Source of the DNA: Rhizomicrobium sp.
GTDB lineage: Bacteria > Pseudomonadota > Alphaproteobacteria > Micropepsales > Micropepsaceae
Length of the DNA: 64,000 bases
Direction: 5' to 3'
Assembly: GCA_037200045.1 (NCBI GenBank)
Contig: JBBCHM010000001.1
Location: 1,736,001 to 1,800,000, forward strand
Made by a program: the position numbers and the translations under genes. Positions 56,888 to 64,000 of this stretch are shown here, in pieces. Under the pieces are notes generated by a model that was not told where the DNA came from, did not search any database, and saw only the letters and a program-made list of their open reading frames with translations. Within the stretch, counting starts at the first letter, position 1, and each line of letters starts with the position of its first letter.

Positions 56888-57766
56888 ATGGCGAAGATCA
56901 CCACGCGCAAGCTGACGCCCACGATCGGCGCGGTCGTCGAAGGCGTCGACCTGTCGAAGCGGCTGGACGAGGAGGAGATCGGCCAGGTGCGTGACGCCCT
57001 GCTGAGGCACAAGGCGATCTTCTTCGAGGACCAGCACATCACGCCGGTGCAGCACCGCGACTTCGCGGCGCGCTTCGGCAAGCTGCACACCCATCCGCTC
57101 TATCCCGGCGTGCCCGAGGCGCCGGAGATGTTCATCCTCGACAACCACGGCGGCAATCCGACCGACAACGACGCCTGGCACACCGACGTGACGTTCATCG
57201 AGACGCCGCCGCTCGGCGCGATCCTCTATGCCAAGCTGCTGCCGCCGGAAGGCGGCGACACGGTGTGGGCCGACATGCAGGCGGCGTATGAGGGCCTGTC
57301 CAAGCCGCTGCAGCGGTTCCTCTCCGAACTCGACGCGGTGCACGATTTCGCGCGCGGCTTTCCGGCGCGCGGCGTGGTGGCCAAGGGGGCCGGCGCGGAG
57401 AAACACGCCAAGACGGTGGAGGAGCATCCGCCGGTGATCCATCCGGTGGTGCGCACCCATCCTGAGACCGGCGCCGACGGACTATTCGTGAATTACGGCT
57501 TCACGGATCGCATCAAGGGCCTGCGGCGGGAAGAGAGCAACGCGCTGCTGAGCCTGCTGTTCGCGCATATCCAGAAGCCGGAATACCAGGTGCGCTGGAA
57601 GTGGAAGGAGAATTCCGTCGCCTTCTGGGACAACCGCGTCACGCAGCACTACGCGGTGAACGATTATCTGCCCCACCGCCGCATCATGAACCGCGCGACG
57701 ATCCTGGGCGACCGCCCGTTCAACCGCGCGCGCCGGCCGGCGGATGTGCGCCAGGCGGCGGAGTAG
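56888..57766 (+). CDS. TauD/TfdA-family Fe(II)/2-oxoglutarate dioxygenase
   Basis: 292 residues. Iron ligands HxD in WHTDVTF (with the preceding NDA) and the distal His in TQHYAVNDY; Arg for 2-oxoglutarate lies in YLPHRRIMNRATI. Members hydroxylate taurine, 2,4-D and other small acids, releasing the product by C-S or C-O cleavage. Start ATG 56888 follows the structured RNA region by about 10 bases with GGAG just before. The substrate is unknown. Confidence 0.92.
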   Translation: MAKITTRKLTPTIGAVVEGVDLSKRLDEEEIGQVRDALLRHKAIFFEDQHITPVQHRDFAARFGKLHTHPLYPGVPEAPEMFILDNHGGNPTDNDAWHTDVTFIETPPLGAILYAKLLPPEGGDTVWADMQAAYEGLSKPLQRFLSELDAVHDFARGFPARGVVAKGAGAEKHAKTVEEHPPVIHPVVRTHPETGADGLFVNYGFTDRIKGLRREESNALLSLLFAHIQKPEYQVRWKWKENSVAFWDNRVTQHYAVNDYLPHRRIMNRATILGDRPFNRARRPADVRQAAE

Positions 57767-57818
57767 TGCCTACAGAACCAAGGCTCGCGCCGTCGGTTCG
57801 GATGCTCGATGGTGCGGA

Positions 57819-57873
57819 TTTCACCTGGGTCCGCCGTTCGTACGCTGCCGCTGCGAACTCGCGGCGGATGACA
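57819..57873. repeat. Palindromic repeat (CCCAGGTGA family), copy 4, single arm
   Basis: TTTCACCTGGGTCCGCC at 57819 and GGCGGATGACA ending at 57873, with an inner TTCGTACGCTGCCGCTGCGAA part. It is the inverted form of arm 1 of the copy at 29882 and stands alone between convergent genes. Confidence 0.78.
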
Positions 57874-57895
57874 CCGAAGGATTGGTCCCGGAACC

Positions 57896-58708
57896 CTATG
57901 TCGGCGGCGGGGCGTGGAGGTAGCTCTCCACCAGGCTGCCGGCGACCAGACGCCAGCCGTCCACCAGCACGAAGAAGATCAACTTGAACGGCAACGAGAT
58001 GATCACCGGCGGCAGCATCATCATGCCCATGCTCATCAGGATCGAGGCCACCGCCATGTCGATGATCAGGAACGGCACGAAGATCAGAAATCCGATCTCG
58101 AAGGCGCGCTTGAGCTCGCTGAGCATGAAGGCCGGCGCGATGGTGGTGACCGCCACGTCCTGCGGCTTGGCCGGCGGCTTGGAATTGCTCATGTCGAGGA
58201 ACAGCTTCAGATCCGCCGCGCGGACATGGCCCAGCATGAATTTCTTCATCGGCGTGGCGGCGCGGTCGAACGCCTGCTCGGTGGTGATCTGGTTGTTCAC
58301 CAGGGGCACGATGCCCTGGTTGTAGGCGTCCTTCAGCGTCGGCGTCATCACGAACAGGGTCAGGAACAAGGACAGCGAGACGATCACGCTGTTGGGCGGG
58401 CTCTGCTGCAGGCCCATCGCGGTGCGCAGGAGCGACAGCACCACGACGATGCGCACGAAGCTCGTCATCATGATGAGGATCGAGGGCGCGATCGAAAGGA
58501 CCGTGATCAGCGCGATGATCTGCATAATCTTGTCGGTGAAGAGCCCGCCGCCCGACAGATCGATGTTGAGGCCGCCCGCCGCGGTCGAGGTCGCGCCGGC
58601 CGTTGCCGTGGCGATCGCGTTCGCCGCCGGCGAGGCGGCGAAGGCCGCGTGCGGCACCGCGAGCGCGGCCAGCACGACGGCGGCGAGAAGGAGGCCCGGG
58701 CGCTTCAC
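57896..58708 (-). CDS. fliP: Flagellar biosynthesis protein FliP
   Basis: 270 residues. Inner-membrane core of the flagellar export gate, forming the FliP5-FliQ4-FliR1 pore. A cleavable signal peptide (LLLAAVVLAALAVPHAAFA) is followed by four membrane regions with the signatures RIVVVLSLLRTAMGLQQSPP and FLIIDMAVASILMSMGMMMLPP. The start overlaps the fliO stop. Transcribed leftward, away from flgB. Confidence 0.97.
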   Translation of the reverse strand: MKRPGLLLAAVVLAALAVPHAAFAASPAANAIATATAGATSTAAGGLNIDLSGGGLFTDKIMQIIALITVLSIAPSILIMMTSFVRIVVVLSLLRTAMGLQQSPPNSVIVSLSLFLTLFVMTPTLKDAYNQGIVPLVNNQITTEQAFDRAATPMKKFMLGHVRAADLKLFLDMSNSKPPAKPQDVAVTTIAPAFMLSELKRAFEIGFLIFVPFLIIDMAVASILMSMGMMMLPPVIISLPFKLIFFVLVDGWRLVAGSLVESYLHAPPPT

Positions 58709-59013
58709 GAATGCACCTCGGCGGTCATGAGCGACGCGGTGATCGGCATCGCCTGCGCCGGAATGCCGGATTCGATCACGCTGGTGCCGTCGGGACCCGA
58801 GAGCACGACATGTTCGACATTGTCGCGGCGCACGATCAGGAGGCGCTGGCGCGGACCGATCGTCAGCGTCTCGACCACCGCGAGGCGGCGCGTCGCGGCC
58901 GGCTTGACGAGCGAGCCCAGGCCGAAGCGGCGCGCCGCAAGCCCGGCGGCCCCGACGAGGCCGAGGACCAGAAGAAGGGCGCCGATGTAGCGCGCGAAAT
59001 CCATGAGTTCCAT
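58705..59013 (-). CDS. fliO: Flagellar biosynthesis protein FliO
   Basis: 102 residues from ATG 59013. One N-terminal membrane helix (RYIGALLLVLGLVGAAGLAAR) and the FliO soluble part RRLAVVETLTIGPRQRLLIVRRDNVEHVVL. It assists FliP assembly. The longer frame to 59085 crosses a CtrA box. It overlaps fliP by 4 bases. Confidence 0.92.
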   Translation of the reverse strand: MELMDFARYIGALLLVLGLVGAAGLAARRFGLGSLVKPAATRRLAVVETLTIGPRQRLLIVRRDNVEHVVLSGPDGTSVIESGIPAQAMPITASLMTAEVHS

Positions 59014-59036
59014 GGGCGCATCAAACGTCGTCAACC

Positions 59037-59105
59037 TTAATCGCGCGTTAAAGCCGGGACGAAATTGCCGGGCAAGTTTTTCCATCAGCGTTAAGCGGCG
59101 CTTAA
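59037..59105. promoter_or_regulatory. Two perfect CtrA boxes between fliO and flgB
   Basis: TTAA-TCGCGCG-TTAA at 59037-59051 and TTAA-GCGGCGC-TTAA at 59091-59105, both with exact 7-base spacing, in the divergent gap between fliO-fliP and flgB. A further TTAA follows at 59136. In Caulobacter such sites bind CtrA at class II flagellar promoters. Control of both operons by the CtrA encoded in this window is a strong inference. Confidence 0.75.
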
Positions 59106-59164
59106 TCGATCGGCGGCATCCTCGGTGCGGTTAAGGCTAATTTTCCGTATACGGAGAAGGACGA

Positions 59165-59587
59165 ATGGCTCTCAACGTATCCGACATGCCGCTGATGGCG
59201 ATGTTGAAGGAGCGCATGAGCTGGCTCAGCGCGCGGCAGAACGTGCTGGCGCAGAACGTCGCCAATGTCGACACGCCCGGCTATGGCGCCAGGGACCTCA
59301 AGCCCGTCAATTTCGAGGACATCCTGAAGGATTCCACGACGCCGTCGCAGTTCCAGGGCGGCATGGCGACGACCGATCCGCGCCACATCTCGCTCACCCC
59401 GGCGGGCGCCGCCGACTATACCGACTTCAACTCGCCCGACGCCGAGGCCAATCCCTCGGGCAACACCGTGTCGCTGGAGCAGGAGATGATCCGCGTCTCC
59501 GACACCCAGGCCGAATTCCAGGCCGCGAGCAACCTCTACGCCAAGGCGATCGACATGATGAAGACCGCCATCGGCCACGGCGGCTGA
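59165..59587 (+). CDS. flgB: Flagellar basal-body rod protein FlgB
   Basis: 140 residues. Proximal rod subunit, exported through the flagellar gate. It has the rod-family N-terminus (LSARQNVLAQNVANVDTPGY) and helical C-terminus (EFQAASNLYAKAIDMMKTAI) that pack as a coiled coil. ATG 59165 follows GGAGAAGG. First gene of the operon flgB-flgC-fliE-fliQ-fliR-flhB. Confidence 0.96.
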   Translation: MALNVSDMPLMAMLKERMSWLSARQNVLAQNVANVDTPGYGARDLKPVNFEDILKDSTTPSQFQGGMATTDPRHISLTPAGAADYTDFNSPDAEANPSGNTVSLEQEMIRVSDTQAEFQAASNLYAKAIDMMKTAIGHGG

Positions 59588-59598
59588 AGGAGCGCAAG

Positions 59599-60009
59599 AT
59601 GGATTTCACCACCTCCCTCATCGTCGCCGCCTCGGGCATGCGGGCGCAGTCCGACCGCATGCGCGTCATCGCGGAGAACATCGCCAACGCCAATTCGACC
59701 TCGGCGACGCCCGGCGGCGATCCCTATCGCCGCAAGATCGCGACGGTGAAGAGCGAATTCGACCGCGAGCTGAACGCGACTCTCGTCACGCCGGGAAAGC
59801 CGGTGGCCGACATGTCCGACTTCACCACGCGCTACGATCCGGGCAACCCGAACGCCGACTCCAAGGGCTATGTCAAGCTGCCCAACGTCAACGCGCTGGT
59901 CGAAATCATGGACATGCGCGAGGCGCAGCGGTCCTACGAGGCCGACCTCACGGTGATGGACGCCTCCAAGTCGATGCTGTCGCGCACCGTCGATCTGCTG
60001 AGAAAGTAA
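59599..60009 (+). CDS. flgC: Flagellar basal-body rod protein FlgC
   Basis: 136 residues. Proximal rod subunit with the family N-terminus (IVAASGMRAQSDRMRVIAEN, then IANANS) and the conserved PVADMSDFTTRYDPGNPNAD segment followed by a C-terminal helix with ANxKxL-type residues (DASKSMLSRTVDLLRK). AAGGAG sits 6 bases before ATG 59599. 11 bases after flgB. Confidence 0.97.
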   Translation: MDFTTSLIVAASGMRAQSDRMRVIAENIANANSTSATPGGDPYRRKIATVKSEFDRELNATLVTPGKPVADMSDFTTRYDPGNPNADSKGYVKLPNVNALVEIMDMREAQRSYEADLTVMDASKSMLSRTVDLLRK

Positions 60010-60020
60010 GGAGCTAAACC

Positions 60021-60347
60021 ATGGCCGTTCTTCCAGCCGCCGCGGCCGCCGCCTATCAGGCCATCGCCAATATCGGCGGCGCCGGTGCCGCGGGCGGCGC
60101 GACCACGTCGGGCGCGCTCGGCGCGGGCGCCGGCGATTTCACCAACTTCCTCCAGACCGCCCTCAAGGACGGGTTGGGCACGATGAAGCAGGGCGAGACC
60201 ATGGCGGCGCGCCAGGTTTCGGGCCAGGCCAACATCGTCGACGTCGTGAACGCGGTGAACCAGGCGGAGATCACGCTCGATACCGTGGTGGCGGTGCGCG
60301 ACAAGGTCGTCGCCGCCTATCAATCCATCATGAACATGCCGATCTGA
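60021..60347 (+). CDS. fliE: Flagellar hook-basal body protein FliE
   Basis: 108 residues. Links the MS ring and export gate to the proximal rod. The conserved C-terminal half DVVNAVNQAEITLDTVVAVR and DKVVAAYQSIMNMPI identify it; the N-terminal half is Ala/Gly-rich and divergent. AAGGAG precedes ATG 60021. 11 bases after flgC. Confidence 0.95.
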   Translation: MAVLPAAAAAAYQAIANIGGAGAAGGATTSGALGAGAGDFTNFLQTALKDGLGTMKQGETMAARQVSGQANIVDVVNAVNQAEITLDTVVAVRDKVVAAYQSIMNMPI

Positions 60348-60371
60348 AGACCGGACGTGGGGGCTAGACCA

Positions 60372-60635
60372 ATGACAGCATCGGATTCCATCGACTTTGC
60401 GCGTTCTTCCATCCTGGTGCTGCTGGCGGTCATCACGCCGTCCATGCTGACCGCCCTGGTGGTCGGCCTGGGCATCGGCCTGCTCCAGGCGCTGACCCAG
60501 ATCCAGGAGATGACGCTGGTCTTCGTGCCCAAGATCGTGGCGATCTTCGTGGTGCTCTTGATCACCCTGCCCTTCGCCGGCTCGGCGATGAACGGGCTGA
60601 TGGTCGATATCGCGCAGCGCATCGCGGCGTACTAG
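60372..60635 (+). CDS. fliQ: Flagellar biosynthesis protein FliQ
   Basis: 87 residues, two membrane helices. Export-gate pore component. ITPSMLTALVVGLGIGLLQA and QIQEMTLVFVPKIVAIFVVL carry the FliQ signatures. The start ATG 60372 was chosen over the slightly longer frame from 60357. Overlapping or 2-base spacing to fliR. Confidence 0.96.
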   Translation: MTASDSIDFARSSILVLLAVITPSMLTALVVGLGIGLLQALTQIQEMTLVFVPKIVAIFVVLLITLPFAGSAMNGLMVDIAQRIAAY

Positions 60636-60637
60636 CC

Positions 60638-61402
60638 GTGCACATCCACCTTCCCGCGCTTTCCGGAATGATCCTCACCTATCTGCTCGTCTTCGCGCGG
60701 ACCGGCTCGCTCATGATGCTGCTGCCGGCGCTGGGCGAAGGCGGAATTCCCGCGAGCGTGCGCCTCGTTCTGGCGCTGGCGGTGACGGTGGCGCTGACGC
60801 CGATGGTGCAGAACCACTATCCGCCGACGGCGCCGTCCAGCGCGCTGCAACTGGGCCTTCTCATCGCGCAGGAGGCGACCGCCGGCATCCTGATCGGCGC
60901 CATGTCGCGCATCATCATGAGCGCGCTGCAGACCGCGGGCCTCCTGATCGCGACGCAGACCGGCCTCGCCTATGCCCAGACCGTCGATCCGACGCAGCAC
61001 GACCAGGGCGCCGCCATCGGCAATTTCTTCTCGCTGCTGGGCGCGGTGCTGATCTTCTCCACCGATCTGCATCACGTCGCGATCGGCGCGATCGCCGGCA
61101 GCTACCGGATGATCCCGCCGGGCACCGCCCTTCCCACCGGCGACATGGCGGAGCTGACCGTGCGGCTGGTCAGCGCCTCCTTCGTGCTCGGCTTCCAGCT
61201 CGCGGCGCCGTTCCTGGTGTTCGGTTTCGCGCTCTATGCCGCGCTCGGCGTCCTGGCGCGGCTGATGCCGCAGCTTCAGGTGTTCTTCGTCGCCATGCCG
61301 ATCAACATCATGTTCGGCTTCGTGCTGCTGGCGCTTCTGCTCGGCTCGATGATGACGCTGTTCCTGAATTTCTACGCGACGCAGATGGCGCAGTTCCTAT
61401 GA
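60638..61402 (+). CDS. fliR: Flagellar biosynthesis protein FliR
   Basis: 254 residues with six membrane helices. Completes the FliPQR pore. LVFARTGSLMMLLPALGEGG and MPQLQVFFVAMPINIMFGF are typical. GTG start at 60638, 2 bases after the fliQ stop, so it depends on translational coupling. flhB follows after 59 bases. Confidence 0.96.
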   Translation: MHIHLPALSGMILTYLLVFARTGSLMMLLPALGEGGIPASVRLVLALAVTVALTPMVQNHYPPTAPSSALQLGLLIAQEATAGILIGAMSRIIMSALQTAGLLIATQTGLAYAQTVDPTQHDQGAAIGNFFSLLGAVLIFSTDLHHVAIGAIAGSYRMIPPGTALPTGDMAELTVRLVSASFVLGFQLAAPFLVFGFALYAALGVLARLMPQLQVFFVAMPINIMFGFVLLALLLGSMMTLFLNFYATQMAQFL

Positions 61403-61461
61403 GCGCTTGCAGGAAAAGTGTGCAGCGGTTTTCCGTCCGCAAGCGCGACCAAAAATAAGCC

Positions 61462-62541
61462 ATGGCCGACGAGCGCGACGACTCGCAGCAGACCGAACAG
61501 CCGACACAGAAACGGCTCGACGAGGCGCGCGCCCAGGGCGACATCGTCAAGAGCCCGGAAGTCTCCGCCTTCGTGCTGCTGCTCGGCGGCACGGTGGCGA
61601 TCATGATGTTCGGCGCCTCCACCGCCAAGTCGCTGGGCGGCGCGATGCGCATGTTCCTGGAGCAGCCCGACCGGATCGGCATCGCCGCTCCCGCCGACAT
61701 CATGGCGCTGGCGCGGCAGGTGACGACCACGCTGGGCACGATCCTGGCGCCGGTCTTCGCGGTGATGATCGTCGCCGCGCTCGCCGGACACGTGTTGCAG
61801 GCGCGGCCGAGCATCACGCTGGAGAAGATCAAGCCCGACTTCTCCAAGCTCAACATCTTCGCCGGCCTCAAGCGCATGTTCGGCGTCGAGGGGCTGATGA
61901 ACCTCGTCAAGGGCCTGCTCAAGATCGGCGTCGTCGGCTTCGCGGTGTGGACCCAGATCTGGCCCGAGCGGAACATGCTGCAATCGGTGCTCGACCAATC
62001 GCCCGTCGCGGTGGCGGGCGACATGAGCCATCTGCTCTACAAGGTGCTGTACGCCGCGCTGGGCGCGCTGGCCGCCATCGCCGTCGCCGATTATGTGCTG
62101 CAGAGCTACCGCTTCATGCAGCGCAACAAGATGTCGCGGCAGGAGATCAAGGAAGAATACCGCCAGAACGAGGGCGATCCCCAGATCAAGGCGAAGATCC
62201 GCCAGATCCGGATCGAGCGCGCCAAGAAACGCATGATCGCGGCGGTGCCGGAAGCGACCGTCATCATCACCAATCCGACGCATTACGCGGTCGCGCTGAA
62301 ATACGAGCAGGGCAAGATGGCGGCGCCGATCTGCGTCGCCAAGGGCGTCGACGCGCTGGCGCTCAGGATCCGCGAAGTGGCGAAGGAGCACGACGTGCCG
62401 ATCGTCGAGAACCCGCCGCTCGCCCGCGCCCTGCACGCCACCGTCGAGGTCGACGAGGTGGTGCCGGCCGAGCACTTCAAGGCCGTGGCGCAGGTGATCG
62501 GCTATGTCTATCGCCTCACCGGCAAGATCAAGGCGAAATAG
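61462..62541 (+). CDS. flhB: Flagellar biosynthesis protein FlhB
   Basis: 359 residues. Membrane component that switches export specificity from rod/hook to filament by self-cleavage in its NPTH motif, found here at residues 271-274 (TNPTHYAVAL). N-terminal KTEQPTQKRLDEARAQGDI-like region, four membrane helices, then the basic linker and cytoplasmic domain. The last gene of the operon; followed by a palindromic repeat. Confidence 0.97.
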   Translation: MADERDDSQQTEQPTQKRLDEARAQGDIVKSPEVSAFVLLLGGTVAIMMFGASTAKSLGGAMRMFLEQPDRIGIAAPADIMALARQVTTTLGTILAPVFAVMIVAALAGHVLQARPSITLEKIKPDFSKLNIFAGLKRMFGVEGLMNLVKGLLKIGVVGFAVWTQIWPERNMLQSVLDQSPVAVAGDMSHLLYKVLYAALGALAAIAVADYVLQSYRFMQRNKMSRQEIKEEYRQNEGDPQIKAKIRQIRIERAKKRMIAAVPEATVIITNPTHYAVALKYEQGKMAAPICVAKGVDALALRIREVAKEHDVPIVENPPLARALHATVEVDEVVPAEHFKAVAQVIGYVYRLTGKIKAK

Positions 62542-62594
62542 AATCGATTCGCGCGGAGCCGTGGAGAAAGCATCACAGCAATCACACAAACAAC

Positions 62595-62720
62595 TGTCAT
62601 CCGCCGCGAATGCGGCGGACCCAGGTGAAGCAGCATAGCTTTGTCGATCAGGGGTCTCGTTCAACGCGCTCCGCCGGCGCAGATGTCAGCTGGGTCCGCC
62701 GCATTCGCGGCGGATGACAC
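62595..62720. repeat. Paired palindromic repeat (CCCAGGTGA family), copy 5
   Basis: Arm 1 (62595-62628) GTCATCCGCCGC-gaat-GCGGCGGACCCAGGTGA; arm 2 (about 62685-62720) GTCAGCTGGGTCCGCCGC-attc-GCGGCGGATGACA. The arms are inverted copies, separated by about 56 bases. It separates flhB from the convergent deacetylase gene. Confidence 0.82.
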
Positions 62721-62756
62721 CGTTTTTTGATTTCGAAATTCTTCCGTCTTGGGACG

Positions 62757-63659
62757 CTACCGGCACAGCGTGTCGAAGGGCAGGACCTTCACGAGGCGCG
62801 GCGCGAAGCTCACGCCGCGCGCCACCAGCGCCTGTTCGAGATTCGCCGGCGTCGGCGGCAGGCGCGGATCGAGCTGCGCGGCGTAGAACGGATCGCGCTC
62901 GGCCTCTTCCAGCGGCACGTAGCCGACGCCCCGGCTCTTATAGAGATCGAGCAGGCGCGGCATCATCCGCGCGTCGAAGGCGCCCAGATGCATCAGGAGC
63001 ACATAAGGGATGTCGCGGCCGAAAAGCTGCATCGACAAAGCGTGGTAGTAGGCAAGACTCGCATCCGCCGCCGATAGGAAGGCGGTTTCCATCGTCGCGA
63101 TGGTCGCGTCGTCGTGCCGGGCTACGCAGCGCGCATAGGTGTCGTTCCACTGATAGTCGTCGAAGCTCATCGTCACCGCGGCGATGCGGTAGCCATGCGC
63201 CGCGAGGAAGGCGCGCGCCTCCAGATGCTTGGCCAGCGTGTCGCCCTCGGCGAGATAGGGATAGCGCAGCCAGTGCCAGTCCTGCCCCGTCATCAAGGGC
63301 GTGATCGCGGCCTCGCCTTGCAGCGTGTCGGCGCTCCACTCCGCCAGCGTGTGCATGTCGAGGCTCATATGCGAATAGGTATGGTTGGCGAGCGGAAAGC
63401 CGGCGTCGCGCCACAGTTGCAGCACCGGCGCGGCGGGCGGATCGTCCACCAGCCGCAGACCGTTGACGAAGCCGTAGACCGGCCCGGTATTCGCGGCCTT
63501 GAGAGCGGCGATGATCTTCGCCGCGATCTCGACCCGCGTCGTATCGGCGGGGAGCGCGGCGTGCGAGGGCAGATCGTCGAAGGTGATGGCGATCTTCATC
63601 TCGGCCTCCGCCGGCGCGGCGAACAGGCAGAGCGCGGCGGCCAGGATCAGCTTTCTCAT
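62757..63659 (-). CDS. Polysaccharide deacetylase family protein (exported)
   Basis: 300 residues with a signal peptide (LILAAALCLFAAPAEA). NodB-like fold: the metal Asp in ITFDDLP and HxxxH in NHTYSHM; LRYPYLAEGDT supplies the substrate-side Arg. It deacetylates sugar polymers in the periplasm or envelope. The end of the preceding SGNH hydrolase gene overlaps its start by 4 bases. Confidence 0.9.
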   Translation of the reverse strand: MRKLILAAALCLFAAPAEAEMKIAITFDDLPSHAALPADTTRVEIAAKIIAALKAANTGPVYGFVNGLRLVDDPPAAPVLQLWRDAGFPLANHTYSHMSLDMHTLAEWSADTLQGEAAITPLMTGQDWHWLRYPYLAEGDTLAKHLEARAFLAAHGYRIAAVTMSFDDYQWNDTYARCVARHDDATIATMETAFLSAADASLAYYHALSMQLFGRDIPYVLLMHLGAFDARMMPRLLDLYKSRGVGYVPLEEAERDPFYAAQLDPRLPPTPANLEQALVARGVSFAPRLVKVLPFDTLCR

Positions 63660-64000
63660 TTCCGTTTTCCCCGAGGCGCCGGACGGGCGGGCGGCGCGAA
63701 GAAGGCGAGCGGGATCAACTCGGCCATCGCCTTATAGCCTTCGACCGAAGGATGGATATGGTCGCCGCTGTCGAACGCCGGCAGGAGATGATCGGGCGCG
63801 GCGGGATCGCGCAATGCCGCGTCGAAATCGACCACGGCGTCGGCATTGCCCGTCCCGCGGATCCAGGCGTTGAGCGCCTGGCGGTCGGCCTCGTTCGCGG
63901 CGGCCGGGTGGTAATAGGTGAAGCCCATGAACGGCATGACGGTGCCGGCCATCACCTTGATGCCGTGATCGCGCGCCCGCTGGACGATCTGGCGATAGGC
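63656..64000 (-). CDS. SGNH/GDSL hydrolase, C-terminal part, cut by window edge
   Basis: About 115 codons to the right edge; the N-terminus with the GDS motif lies beyond. The visible Asp-His catalytic pair in SGDHIHPSVEGYKAMAE is the block V of SGNH esterases, and the segment before it (FDAALRDPAAPDHL) fits the GDSL esterase pattern of secreted lipases/rhamnogalacturonan acetylesterases. It overlaps the deacetylase gene and is probably co-translated, suggesting a joint role in removing acyl groups from a polysaccharide. Confidence 0.85.
   Translation of the reverse strand, partial: AYRQIVQRARDHGIKVMAGTVMPFMGFTYYHPAAANEADRQALNAWIRGTGNADAVVDFDAALRDPAAPDHLLPAFDSGDHIHPSVEGYKAMAELIPLAFFAPPARPAPRGKRK

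Overview
The window looks like chromosomal DNA of a GC-rich, flagellated alphaproteobacterium. Class markers are an intact CtrA, RcdA (DUF1465), TrcR (DUF1013), DUF1192, a COQ9-family protein, and flagellar genes split over several clusters with CtrA-type TTAA-N7-TTAA sites. The genus cannot be fixed from sequence alone. No rRNA, tRNA, CRISPR array or prophage was seen.

Layout. 1-3.6 kb: end of flhA, then flhF and flhG. 3.7-7.1 kb: small membrane protein, LemA, DUF2207 protein, DoxX. 7.3-10.0 kb: fliJ-fliI divergent from ctrA. 10.1-13.8 kb: TIR-like membrane protein, paraoxonase-like protein, ABC exporter. 13.9-17.2 kb: SDR, rpmE, rcdA, DUF1192, quinone oxidoreductase. 17.2-19.8 kb: a less GC-rich island in which a membrane/TPR gene is split by an IS5-type element. 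19.9-30.7 kb: trcR, two MFS carriers, DedA-like protein, an acyl-CoA synthetase with a histone-H1-like tail, ubiX between two DUF465 genes, an amidohydrolase and a diguanylate cyclase. 30.9-36.9 kb: purEK, asd, coq9-like gene, def, rpsU, nudK. 37-46.8 kb: EmrAB/NodT-type tripartite efflux operon, GST, two SDRs, ABC-2 exporter. 47-50.6 kb: CHASE2 protein, small exported protein and M48 peptidase. 50.6-54.5 kb: dmeF, Inh-like exported protein, 1-Cys peroxiredoxin, arsR-arsC-aquaporin operon. 54.6-57.8 kb: M13 peptidase, a probable structured small RNA, TauD-type dioxygenase. 57.9-62.5 kb: fliO-fliP divergent from flgB-flgC-fliE-fliQ-fliR-flhB. 62.7 kb to the end: polysaccharide deacetylase and an SGNH hydrolase cut by the edge.

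How it fits together. The flagellar export apparatus (FlhA, FlhB, FliI, FliJ, FliO, FliP, FliQ, FliR), rod parts (FlgB, FlgC, FliE) and placement factors (FlhF, FlhG) are encoded here next to CtrA, which controls flagellar genes in related bacteria. Two exact CtrA boxes lie between the fliOP and flgBC-fliE-fliQR-flhB operons, and a dense TTAA cluster with two GANTC sites lies between fliI and ctrA. RcdA, which delivers CtrA to ClpXP in Caulobacter, is also present, and CtrA ends in Ala-Ala. Small palindromic repeats sit in many gene gaps. Most promising for follow-up: the small RNA locus at 56.7 kb, the TIR-like membrane protein at 10.1 kb, the CHASE2/M48 cluster at 47-50.6 kb, and the tailed acyl-CoA synthetase at 22.7 kb.
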